Assembly (NCBI GenBank): GCA_030430105.1
Contig: JAUIFW010000022.1
Location: 1-12,257 of the forward strand
DNA: 12,257 nt
Reading direction: 5' to 3'
From: a bacterium
GTDB lineage: Bacteria > Patescibacteria > Gracilibacteria > 1-14-2-50-48-13
Shown here: in pieces, positions 6,951-12,257 of the stretch
Layout of the letters: each line of letters begins with the position of its first letter
How positions within the stretch are numbered: the first letter of the stretch is position 1
Notes under the pieces: model-generated
What the model was told of the DNA's origin: nothing
Database searches by the model: none
Seen by the model: only the letters and a program-made list of their open reading frames with translations
Position numbers and translations under genes: made by a program

Positions 6951-8290
6951 TGTTCATTCCCTTTGGCTTACTGTGTCTACTCACCCTCTACAGTGCATTC
7001 TTCAGAGAACATTGGATACTGTATATATTGAGCATTCTTATCGTAGGTGGCCAACTCCTTCGACTACCACTGAATATATCGTCTATAGGAGTCCTCTATG
7101 CAGACATCCTCATTCCTCTATTTGTAGGCATTTGGTTTACTAGACATATCCTCTTTCAAAAAGCACTTCCAAAAACAAGAATAGGAGGCTCTATCTATGT
7201 ACTTTTAGGAGTACTCACACTATCTCTCGTCACAGTAGCGTTCACCATTCCGTTCAAAGAACTCGCAATCGCAGGATCCTACCTCATACGTCATAGTTTC
7301 TACCTCCTTCTCTTCTTCCCCCTCGTTTCCATAGTAAAAGAGCACAAGGAACTTGTATTACGATTAAGTCTCATTTCAGCCATACTCCTTAGCATACTAG
7401 GGATATTGCAATACATCTATATCCCAGACTTCACCTTCATGGCTATAGAGTCAGGATGGGACCCACATATAGGACGACTTCTATCCACTTGGTATGATCC
7501 AAACTTTATAGCGGGATACTTTGCCTTCATCATCACCATGTTTACCTCCATATGGTATCTAGAAGAAAAGAAAGGGTGGAGAACATTCATTCCCGCTGCC
7601 CTACTTTTTGTAACGGTATGTTTTGTCCTGACATACTCTAGGAGCGGAATTGTAGCACTCGCAGCAGGTATAGGACTACTTGGAATCATGAAGTTTAGAA
7701 CCCTGCTCATCATCAGCCTCTGTCTCTTCATCGTAGGCCTTCAAACAAGCGAGCGCTTTGCGGAACGATTTTATGACATGGTAAATGGAGCACTCGCAAT
7801 CACAACAAATTCTCTCGACTACGATATAGACCTAACCTCGCAAGAAAGGCTTTCCTCCTGGGCACAAACAGGATCACTTATGCAAGGAAGAACACTAACT
7901 GGAATCGGGTTCAACACTATCAAGTACTGGAAAGTAGAAAAGGGTCTCGAAGCAAATGCAAACAGACACTCCAACAGTGGTTCCGACTCCTCAATTCTCA
8001 ATCACTACATCACTGCTGGTGTACTCGGAGTACTTGCGTTTCTCTATTGGCTCTACATGCTCACATCCACAGCCCTTCTTAGCTACATCCGCTCTGATAA
8101 AAAAAGTATACAGAGTATTGGACTCGGTATGTTTGCAGCGATTATTGCTCTATTTTTCCACTCCTTCTTTGTAAACAGTCTTCTCTACCCTCTTTTTCTG
8201 ATGACCCTTCTACCATTTATCGCAATGCTAGAAAACACATGGCAACTTACACCTTCTTCAAAAGTAGGTGAACAAAAAGTCCAAGCATAA
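6947..8290 (+). CDS. O-antigen ligase/polymerase-like membrane protein
   Basis: A 447-residue polytopic membrane protein with roughly 10-12 hydrophobic helices. It matches the Wzy/WaaL (O-antigen ligase) superfamily by its layout: a conserved motif RLLSTWYDPNF (177-187) before a helix pair, TYSRSG (229-234) at the start of a helix, and a large extracytoplasmic loop (about 255-340) containing QERLSSW, GIGFN (309-313) and the HSNSGSDSSILNHY segment that leads into the C-terminal helices. Members transfer or polymerise lipid-linked glycans at the outer face of the membrane, so a role in surface polysaccharide or glycoprotein assembly is likely. The substrate cannot be deduced. ATG 6947 overlaps the uvrC stop by 4 bp (a second ATG lies at 6950), implying coupling. 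Its 3' end overlaps the opposite-strand channel gene by 44 bp. Confidence 0.85.
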   Translation: MMFIPFGLLCLLTLYSAFFREHWILYILSILIVGGQLLRLPLNISSIGVLYADILIPLFVGIWFTRHILFQKALPKTRIGGSIYVLLGVLTLSLVTVAFTIPFKELAIAGSYLIRHSFYLLLFFPLVSIVKEHKELVLRLSLISAILLSILGILQYIYIPDFTFMAIESGWDPHIGRLLSTWYDPNFIAGYFAFIITMFTSIWYLEEKKGWRTFIPAALLFVTVCFVLTYSRSGIVALAAGIGLLGIMKFRTLLIISLCLFIVGLQTSERFAERFYDMVNGALAITTNSLDYDIDLTSQERLSSWAQTGSLMQGRTLTGIGFNTIKYWKVEKGLEANANRHSNSGSDSSILNHYITAGVLGVLAFLYWLYMLTSTALLSYIRSDKKSIQSIGLGMFAAIIALFFHSFFVNSLLYPLFLMTLLPFIAMLENTWQLTPSSKVGEQKVQA

Positions 8291-9095
8291 GATATCCAAG
8301 CACCACCTCAACCATAACAAACAAACGAGGCAACAACTCCACAGGAACCAAATCTCCAAATCCAAGAGTAGTAAAGGTCACCGTACTAAAATAGAGGTAA
8401 TCTAAACCAAAGTTATTGGCACCAGAAACAATTGGTGCAGCCGACATTACATCTGAGAATGCGTATAGGACAGCGAAGACAAGAAGCACAATACCCATAG
8501 ACACACCCCAGCGAAGGAAACTTAGTCCATAGTTACTAGTCTTTTCAAACAGCGAAAGAGAAACATATATCCCCATATTCCCCTCGATCTTGGCACGCTG
8601 CGTCTTCAAGTGCATCCTATCCACATATGCGCGATCCAGAGCCTCACCAAATCCTTTGTCTGCATAGCTTTTTTCAAGTGAAGAAAACATCTTTTCTTGA
8701 ATTTTTATATATGCCTTCATCTGAGATTTCAGCATATTCTTCATCCTCTGCTCCGTAGCTTCCTCTAGCTGCTTGTCCATCTGCTGCTTCGCACTCTTCA
8801 TATTATCCACCATCTTGCAGTAATACTGCAAAGCCATAGGCGTTTCAGATGAAAGATTCTTTCGAAGAAGTAGTTTTAGCAAGTAATAATAATACAACGC
8901 ACGTTTTTCATAACTCTCCTCAGAAAGATCTGCAATTCCCTGCCTAAAAAATGCAGAAGCCTTATCAACAATCTGATCAATATCAGCAAAGGCTTCAGCA
9001 ACCTTCACTGCCTCAGAAAACTCCATAGCAGGAACACTAGGCATTGTCTGGGCCTGCTGCGTCGGTTCTACCTGTGGACTAGCTCCCTCTGGCAT
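8247..9095 (-). CDS. Two-helix potassium-channel-like protein with helical N-terminus
   Basis: The C-terminal 90 residues form a KcsA-like pore module: an outer helix (about 192-212), a pore helix, the selectivity filter TTLGFGD (242-248) and an inner helix (about 256-278). The protein ends three residues later, with no RCK or other C-terminal gating domain. TLGFGD differs from canonical TVGYGD but retains the G-aromatic-G-D core. Residues about 25-180 are cytoplasmic, highly charged and predicted helical or coiled-coil (KSAKQQMDKQLEEATEQRMK), and I recognise no family there. The first 22 residues are Pro/Gln-rich. The protein probably tetramerises and conducts K+, with the N-terminal helical region sensing or scaffolding; the latter is inference. 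It has its own strong promoter and no Shine-Dalgarno sequence. The gene ends inside the convergent ligase gene. Confidence 0.82.
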   Translation of the reverse strand: MPEGASPQVEPTQQAQTMPSVPAMEFSEAVKVAEAFADIDQIVDKASAFFRQGIADLSEESYEKRALYYYYLLKLLLRKNLSSETPMALQYYCKMVDNMKSAKQQMDKQLEEATEQRMKNMLKSQMKAYIKIQEKMFSSLEKSYADKGFGEALDRAYVDRMHLKTQRAKIEGNMGIYVSLSLFEKTSNYGLSFLRWGVSMGIVLLVFAVLYAFSDVMSAAPIVSGANNFGLDYLYFSTVTFTTLGFGDLVPVELLPRLFVMVEVVLGYLMLGLFVHLLLKKV

Positions 9096-9122
9096 TGGAT
9101 TACTATAGAATACTATCTATTA

Positions 9123-9151
9123 ATTATACCACAAAGAGCTCCCAATATCAA
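9123..9151 (-). promoter_or_regulatory. Near-consensus promoter of the channel gene
   Basis: On the minus strand, TTGATA (9151-9146) lies 17 bp from a perfect TATAAT (9128-9123), which is preceded by TGG to give an extended -10. The predicted start is near 9116, about 20 nt before the ATG at 9095, so the leader is very short and lacks a Shine-Dalgarno sequence. This is the best promoter match in the window. Confidence 0.78.
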
Positions 9152-9168
9152 AAAGCAGAAAAATCCTC

Positions 9169-9197
9169 TTGCGACAGTCCCAAAGGCGTGATAGATT
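9169..9197 (+). promoter_or_regulatory. Candidate tRNA-Lys promoter
   Basis: TTGCGA (9169-9174) and TAGATT (9192-9197) are 17 bp apart. TGA immediately before the -10 supplies an extended -10 TG. The predicted start is about 9204, ten bases before the mature tRNA 5' end. It is divergent from the channel promoter with about 18 bp between the two -35 elements. Confidence 0.5.
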
Positions 9198-9214
9198 GCC
9201 CACGTTTTCAATCT

Positions 9215-9290
9215 GGGTCAGTAGCTCAGCTGGTAGAGCAACGGCCTCTTAAGCCGCTGGTCGTGGGTTCGAATCCCACCTGACCCACCA
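9215..9290 (+). tRNA. tRNA-Lys (anticodon CUU)
   Basis: A complete 76-nt tRNA with encoded CCA folds canonically. The acceptor stem is GGGTCAG/CTGACCC, the D-stem GCTC/GAGC has loop AGCTGGTA, and the T-arm is GTGGG-TTCGAAT-CCCAC. The anticodon loop CTCTTAA places CTT at 9248-9250, reading AAG lysine codons. The only stem irregularity is an A-C opposition at the top of the anticodon stem (A9241/C9257). The discriminator is A. No U-tract terminator follows; the first downstream hairpin (9323-9343) lacks one, so the primary transcript may run into the structured region beyond. Confidence 0.97.
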
Positions 9291-9359
9291 GATAATTAGA
9301 AACCACCACATTAGGTCTTTCGCAGTGCACCAAGAAAGCACTGTCAGGAGGGATTCGAA
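9268..9359. repeat. Inverted repeat: tRNA-Lys 3' end and downstream copy
   Basis: The tRNA T-loop-to-acceptor segment TTCGAATCCCACCTGAC (9268-9284) has a 16/17 reverse-complement copy, GTCAGGAGGGATTCGAA, at 9343-9359, with a 58-bp gap. In a run-on transcript the copy could pair with the T-arm and acceptor strand and compete with correct tRNA folding. Confidence 0.7.
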
Positions 9360-9549
9360 GGTCGAAGCCTCTTCAGAGCGAGAGCTCTGACAGGTAGTTC
9401 AGTACATTCATCTAGAAGTCAATCATCGGAGGTAGTCGGGGGTAGCCGCAGTGGAGCGAAAACGCCGAGCCACAGCGAGGCGGAGGCGCCCACGTGAGGT
9501 GACCGAAATCCCACCTCACGAGCGAAGCGAGTGAAGGCGTATTCTCTCA
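9291..9549. other. GC-rich structured intergenic region after tRNA-Lys
   Basis: No coding region is supported here. The segment 9421-9530 is about 65% GC by hand count, clearly above its surroundings. Hairpins seen: CAGTGC/GCACTG (9323-9343); TCAGAGC/GCTCTGA closed by a GAGA tetraloop (9373-9390); a nested pair with outer arms CGCAGTGG/CCACAGCG (9447-9454 and 9470-9477, one mismatch) around GCG-AAAA-CGC (9456-9465); and CGTGAGGTG/CACCTCACG (9493-9501 and 9512-9520). Short purine-rich repeats of the AGCGAAGCGAG kind occur. GTCAGGAGGGATTCGAA (9343-9359) is a 16/17 reverse complement of the tRNA 3' end. It may be a structured RNA, a tRNA-linked repeat element or a decayed tRNA region. Confidence 0.6.
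9493..9520. repeat. Perfect 9-bp hairpin upstream of the transporter stop
   Basis: CGTGAGGTG and CACCTCACG flank a 10-base loop. No U-tract follows on either strand (plus continues AGCGAAGC, minus continues TGGGCGCC), so it is not a standard intrinsic terminator. It is nevertheless the only strong hairpin near the 3' end of the minus-strand transporter gene. Confidence 0.6.
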
Positions 9550-10239
9550 CTACCCAGCAAGCACCACCCCAACCCAATACGCGATCAACGCAGCACTACC
9601 CCCAATAAAGAGAGATTCAAGCTGCGATCGGACAAAGCTCACTCCAGCAACTTTCCAACGGACTAATCCAAGAATAATAAGTGCCAATACAGTAAAAGCA
9701 CTCGCCCAAGCAAAAGTCACTCCAAGCGTTGTTTGCAAAAACAGGTATGGAAGAAGAGGAATAAGCCCGAACACAATAAATGACAGAAAGGTCACAGACG
9801 CCTGCACAAAGGAACCATCACCGGAAATTTTCCCAAGCCCTTCTTGATAATACATAATCATATCCTTATGAAGCCGAGGGTTCCCTATCAATATACCCAT
9901 GAGACGATCACGCTCCTTCCCATCTGGAACAACCCGCTGTAATTCCCTCTGCAATCCCAGATCACAATTACTACATCCATCCTTTACATCCTTCAAAAGC
10001 ATCCGCTCCCTTCTCTTATCCACATCAAGCTGACTTCTAGAACTTAGAAACTCTCCCACTCCCATAGAAAACGCGTCAGCAAAAAGGTTCGCAAATCCAA
10101 ACAGCAATACCACAAAGAATCCTGCTTCAGCCACATTGATACCCCCTGCACCTGTAAATCCAGCCACAACCGCAAAGGTGGTTACAATTCCATCATTCCC
10201 CCCATATACAATCTCCTTCATGTAGGTATCTAGCTTCAT
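9550..10239 (-). CDS. VIT1/CCC1 family metal transporter
   Basis: The 229-residue protein matches the VIT1/CCC1 family, which moves Fe2+ or Mn2+ across membranes, usually by proton antiport. Diagnostic segments are the N-terminal [17 protein letters not shown] (12-28, with Asp16 in the first helix) and [18 protein letters not shown] (53-70), whose acidic and Met residues line the metal path in characterised members. A polar linker (about 71-140) corresponds to the cytoplasmic metal-binding region of the family; here it contains a CxxC pair (Cys89, Cys92). Three further helices follow (about 147-170, 173-193, 210-228), giving the usual five. The ATG at 10239 is preceded by CT and no Shine-Dalgarno sequence. 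It is a single-gene unit diverging from the rmuC operon. Metal specificity is not deducible. Confidence 0.9.
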   Translation of the reverse strand: MKLDTYMKEIVYGGNDGIVTTFAVVAGFTGAGGINVAEAGFFVVLLFGFANLFADAFSMGVGEFLSSRSQLDVDKRRERMLLKDVKDGCSNCDLGLQRELQRVVPDGKERDRLMGILIGNPRLHKDMIMYYQEGLGKISGDGSFVQASVTFLSFIVFGLIPLLPYLFLQTTLGVTFAWASAFTVLALIILGLVRWKVAGVSFVRSQLESLFIGGSAALIAYWVGVVLAG

Positions 10240-10272
10240 AGATGAGTTTACTTGTAGAAAACAAAAGACAGC

Positions 10273-10289
10273 GATACTGTACTAGTATC
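10273..10289. repeat. Dyad in divergent transporter/microprotein region
   Basis: GATACT-gtact-AGTATC is a perfect 6-bp inverted repeat in the 64-bp gap between two divergent genes. Its position would suit an operator for either direction. No convincing -35/-10 pair was found nearby on either strand. Confidence 0.35.
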
Positions 10290-10303
10290 TTAGCATAACC
10301 ATC

Positions 10304-10435
10304 ATGAAACCTCGAATCTTTCACATTCCCCTTCTTGCAGTACTAGTCCTTCTAAGCCTGGTACTATTCCTCAATAAAAACACTGAAGGGGGAACTATAA
10401 AAACCCTTACTCCTCATGTAGAATGGGAGAAATAA
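10304..10435 (+). CDS. 43-residue single-helix membrane microprotein
   Basis: A short ORF runs from ATG 10304 to TAA 10433-10435. It encodes MKPRIFH, then a strongly hydrophobic stretch (about 8-23, with repeated Leu/Val) and a polar C-terminus ending HVEWEK. This fits a signal-anchored membrane microprotein with a basic cytoplasmic N-terminus. It ends 9 bp before rmuC on the same strand and probably shares its transcript. No Shine-Dalgarno sequence is present. Support for being a gene is the clean topology, the tight spacing and the otherwise unexplained gap. It could alternatively be a leader ORF or chance. No family is recognised. Confidence 0.55.
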   Translation: MKPRIFHIPLLAVLVLLSLVLFLNKNTEGGTIKTLTPHVEWEK

Positions 10436-10444
10436 CCAACGCCT

Positions 10445-11491
10445 ATGCCAACTATCCTCAGTGTCCTTGCCCTACTCCTTGCAGCAGGTTTACTATGGAA
10501 GCTTTTTGAGCTATCCAAGCAAAACAACGATCTAAAAGACGTGCTTCAACGAGTACATAGCGATATCGATCAAAAGCTCTATCAACATAGCGATCAATTC
10601 GAAAGAAAAATCCAAGCAACGACCACCAATCTCTTCTCCATCACAAAGAATCTTTCTGATCTACAGACATCTCATAGGCATATCAAGGAGCTACGTGACG
10701 AGCTCACTTCTCTCAACACTATCCTTCACACACCAAAACTACGAGGAAACCTGGGTGAGCTCCTACTCGAAGATCTACTTAGGAATTACTTCCCCTCAGA
10801 TAGGTACCAAATGCAGTATGAATTCCCAAATGGCAATAAGGTTGATGCCTGTATTTTTCTCGAAGATCACTTCAAACTTTGTATTGACGCAAAGTTTCCA
10901 CTCGAGAACTACAGAAAGTTCATTGAAACCCAGGAAGACAAGCATATAAAAGAGTTTGGTAGAGATGTGAAAAAGCACATCAAAGATATTTCCAGCAAAT
11001 ACATTCTTCCAAAGGAACGAACGCTCAATTTTGCGCTGATGTATATTCCATCTGAGACCATATACTACGAAATTCTTACCCAAAAGGAACTCTCCCCTCT
11101 CTTCGAGCAATCCTTTGAACTCGGAGTCATACCTATTTCACCATCTACCTTCTTTAGTTATGTACAGATTCTTCTACTTGGGTTCAAAGGACTACAAGTA
11201 GAAGAACACGCAGAGCGAATTCTCATCGCAGTACAAGACCTAGGAAAGAATCTAGAACAATTCAGTGGTACCTATGAAAAGGCAGAAAAACATCTTTCCA
11301 ATGCCAGCAACGCATTTACAGATGCCAAGTACCAACTCGGAAAAATGCGAATGATCACTGAGTCCCTCGCTGAAATGGAAATAGAGCCACAGGGTACATC
11401 CATACCCGTATCACATCCCAAACCCTCCTCTAAAAAGAAGACAGAAGAGGTAGACTTCACAGTGCGAGAAATAGGAGTCGAACGATCATAA
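10445..11491 (+). CDS. rmuC: DNA recombination protein RmuC
   Basis: RmuC is linked in E. coli to limiting inversions at short inverted repeats and is thought to be a nuclease. The 348-residue protein has an N-terminal hydrophobic anchor (about 3-20), a long coiled coil (about 22-92), then the conserved domain. This opens with RGNLGELLLEDLL (100-112), continues with VDACIFL...LCIDAKFPLENY (133-155; Asp134, Asp148 and Lys150 resemble a PD-(D/E)xK nuclease core) and YIPSETIYYEI (200-210). A Lys/Ser-rich tail follows. It is shorter than E. coli RmuC (about 475 residues) but has the core. The ATG at 10445 follows GCCT without a Shine-Dalgarno sequence. It lies 9 bp after the microprotein gene and ends at tandem terminators. 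Confidence 0.93.
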   Translation: MPTILSVLALLLAAGLLWKLFELSKQNNDLKDVLQRVHSDIDQKLYQHSDQFERKIQATTTNLFSITKNLSDLQTSHRHIKELRDELTSLNTILHTPKLRGNLGELLLEDLLRNYFPSDRYQMQYEFPNGNKVDACIFLEDHFKLCIDAKFPLENYRKFIETQEDKHIKEFGRDVKKHIKDISSKYILPKERTLNFALMYIPSETIYYEILTQKELSPLFEQSFELGVIPISPSTFFSYVQILLLGFKGLQVEEHAERILIAVQDLGKNLEQFSGTYEKAEKHLSNASNAFTDAKYQLGKMRMITESLAEMEIEPQGTSIPVSHPKPSSKKKTEEVDFTVREIGVERS

Positions 11492-11494
11492 AAG

Positions 11495-11524
11495 AGAGCC
11501 AAGCAAATACTGCTTGGCTCTTTT
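11495..11524. terminator. Strong terminator after rmuC, possibly bidirectional
   Basis: AGAGCCAAGCA (11495-11505) pairs perfectly over 11 bp with TGCTTGGCTCT (11511-11521) around a 5-base loop, followed by TTTT on the plus strand. Read on the minus strand the same hairpin is followed by CTTTTAT, so it may also stop transcription of the convergent 162-residue gene, whose stop codon is about 27 bp away. Confidence 0.9.
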
Positions 11525-11542
11525 CATTTCTTTTTTCTTTTG

Positions 11543-11564
11543 GAAGCCTAGGAGGCTTCTTTTT
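11543..11564 (+). terminator. Second plus-strand terminator, inside the convergent gene
   Basis: GAAGCC (11543-11548) and GGCTTC (11554-11559) form a 6-bp stem with a TAGGA loop, followed by TTTTT (11560-11564). It lies about 20 bp beyond the first rmuC terminator. Its right arm and U-tract are also the last codons (KEAS, TAG) of the minus-strand gene. Confidence 0.65.
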
Positions 11565-12036
11565 GGCCCTGCACCAAGGGAAGCGCTAACTCCACAAGAT
11601 TCAAGACCAGTTGATCCATATCCCACATGTCTATACGTAGACGATATGGATACATGGAACCGAAATAGAATCCATAACGATACCCTGTTTCCTTCAATCG
11701 AAGGTAGAACCCTCTTGCCTTCATACCCTCGGAGACATAATTTCTCTTGGGATCTATACCCATTGTATTGTGTTTTAAATCATGTCGGTGAAGGTGTAGA
11801 ACTCGATCCTTATCGGTAAGCGAAAGTTCACCGAGATACACCACTTCGCTAGATGAGATGTACCTCCCAATTTTTGGAGCGGGGTCCCATTGCAAGGACT
11901 GCAACAATTTCGTGTTACTACCCTTAAATAAAAGTCTCTCCCGCACTTTGTCGAGAACATCGTCCAGAGACAAAGCTGGATATTTTTTATTATACTCAGG
12001 CAGAAACACCTTCTGAATATGTATGTCCTTGGCCAT
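11548..12036 (-). CDS. Uncharacterised 162-residue protein downstream of recJ
   Basis: I do not recognise this family. The product is soluble, mixed charge, with no signal peptide or membrane helix. Visible features: an N-terminal helical stretch (SLDDVLDKVRERLLF, about 23-37), a central basic/His-rich segment (RVLHLHRHDLKHN, about 78-90), and an aromatic-rich stretch (GYRYGFYFGSMYPYRLRIDMWDMDQ, roughly 117-141). The start at ATG 12034-12036 is supported by a perfect AGGAGG six bases upstream, the only consensus Shine-Dalgarno sequence seen in the window. The ATG itself lies in a 14-bp palindrome. It lies 36 bp downstream of the partial recJ on the same strand, so cotranscription is likely, though the strong ribosome site suggests translation at its own level. 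Function unknown. Confidence 0.72.
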   Translation of the reverse strand: MAKDIHIQKVFLPEYNKKYPALSLDDVLDKVRERLLFKGSNTKLLQSLQWDPAPKIGRYISSSEVVYLGELSLTDKDRVLHLHRHDLKHNTMGIDPKRNYVSEGMKARGFYLRLKETGYRYGFYFGSMYPYRLRIDMWDMDQLVLNLVELALPLVQGQKEAS

Positions 12037-12053
12037 ATATGGCCTCCTTTCAA
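12031..12053 (-). promoter_or_regulatory. Consensus Shine-Dalgarno and palindrome at the start codon
   Basis: On the minus strand AAAGGAGG is followed six bases later by ATG. The last GG of the Shine-Dalgarno sequence begins the perfect palindrome GGCCATATATGGCC (12031-12044), which contains the start codon. As RNA this could form a small hairpin covering the AUG; as DNA it could be an operator or a restriction-type site. Confidence 0.6.
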
Positions 12054-12072
12054 AGAATTTCTAGGTTGGACT

Positions 12073-12257
12073 TTATTCTTTTACACGAAAATCCTTTCCA
12101 TGCAACTGTAAATATGAATTTCCCTTCCATACATTTCTCTCAAGTGTCACCACCGCATCCACACGCTTACCCCGAAGCTGCTCCTCCACACGGCCAGTGC
12201 GGAAACTAACGCCCCGAACAGAGCCAAGGCGAAAACTCAAATGATCCTTTTCTGCTC
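12073..12257 (-). CDS. recJ: Single-stranded-DNA exonuclease RecJ, C-terminal fragment
   Basis: A minus-strand frame open from the window edge to TAA at 12073-12075 encodes 60 residues. Near its end, DAVVTLERNVWKGNSYLQLHGKDFRV has the pattern of the RecJ C-terminal OB-fold region (hydrophobic strand, N-x-W-x-G turn, LQL, then K/D-hydrophobic). RecJ degrades single-stranded DNA 5' to 3' in recombination and mismatch or excision repair. The catalytic DHH/DHHA1 parts lie outside the window, so the call depends on this short segment. The preceding residues (LGSVRGVSFRTGRVEEQLRG) suit the same domain. The 162-residue gene follows after 36 bp. Confidence 0.68.
   Translation of the reverse strand, partial: AEKDHLSFRLGSVRGVSFRTGRVEEQLRGKRVDAVVTLERNVWKGNSYLQLHGKDFRVKE

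Noticed and set aside
9095..9283. Plus-strand ORF of 62 codons running into the tRNA
   Set aside because: Covers the divergent promoters and the tRNA; its C-terminus is simply translated tRNA sequence.
9323..9343. CAGTGC/GCACTG hairpin as tRNA-Lys terminator
   Set aside because: Followed by TCAGGAGG with no U-tract, so not an intrinsic terminator.
9291..9549. CRISPR array
   Set aside because: Short purine-rich repeats exist but there are no equal-length repeats with regular spacers.
11514..11819. Plus-strand ORF (101 codons) after the rmuC terminator
   Set aside because: Begins within the terminator and is antisense to the 162-residue gene, which has a consensus ribosome site.
11775..12053. 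Alternative minus-strand frame (92 codons, TTG start) overlapping the 162-residue gene start
   Set aside because: Its start lies within the Shine-Dalgarno region of the better-supported frame and its product is Cys-rich nonsense.

Overview
The window looks like a chromosomal segment from a small-genome bacterium, most plausibly a member of the Candidate Phyla Radiation (Patescibacteria). This is inference. The clues are a tuf-rpsJ pair standing apart from a full str/S10 operon, a short rsmH-ftsL remnant of the division/cell-wall cluster, an RNHCP-domain zinc protein, almost no Shine-Dalgarno sequences, and short gaps between genes. The standard code fits: most genes end in TAA, two end in TAG, and uvrC ends in TGA inside an ATGA overlap with the next gene, which argues against a lineage that reads TGA as glycine. 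No phage, insertion sequence or CRISPR array is visible.

Layout. 1-1552 (minus): tuf then rpsJ, in translation order. 1553-1922: a 370-bp AT-rich divergent control region with candidate promoters in both directions, several dyads and DnaA-box-like 9-mers. 1923-3597 (plus): rsmH, an FtsL-like protein and an RNHCP zinc protein, tightly packed and ending in tandem hairpins. 3674-4987: a lipoprotein with a methionine-rich tail, followed by a strong terminator. 5085-8290: uvrC overlapping by 4 bp with an O-antigen-ligase/polymerase-like membrane protein. 8247-9095 (minus): a two-helix potassium-channel-like protein with a long helical N-terminal region, convergent with and overlapping the ligase gene by 44 bp, and driven by a near-consensus promoter. 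9215-9290: tRNA-Lys(CUU). 9291-9549: a GC-rich, hairpin-rich stretch containing inverted and direct echoes of tRNA sequence. 9550-10239 (minus): a VIT1/CCC1-type metal transporter. 10304-11491 (plus): a 43-residue membrane microprotein and rmuC, ending in two tandem terminators. 11548-12257 (minus): an unrecognised 162-residue protein and, upstream of it, the C-terminal 60 residues of what appears to be recJ.

Functionally the window mixes core translation (EF-Tu, S10, RsmH, tRNA-Lys), envelope and division functions (FtsL-like, lipoprotein, O-antigen ligase-like, channel, metal transporter) and DNA repair (UvrC, RmuC, RecJ). The least explained part is the 259 bp after tRNA-Lys. It holds at least four hairpins, a 16/17 inverted copy of the tRNA 3' end, and degenerate tRNA-like segments, which suggests a tRNA-derived or tRNA-associated structured element.
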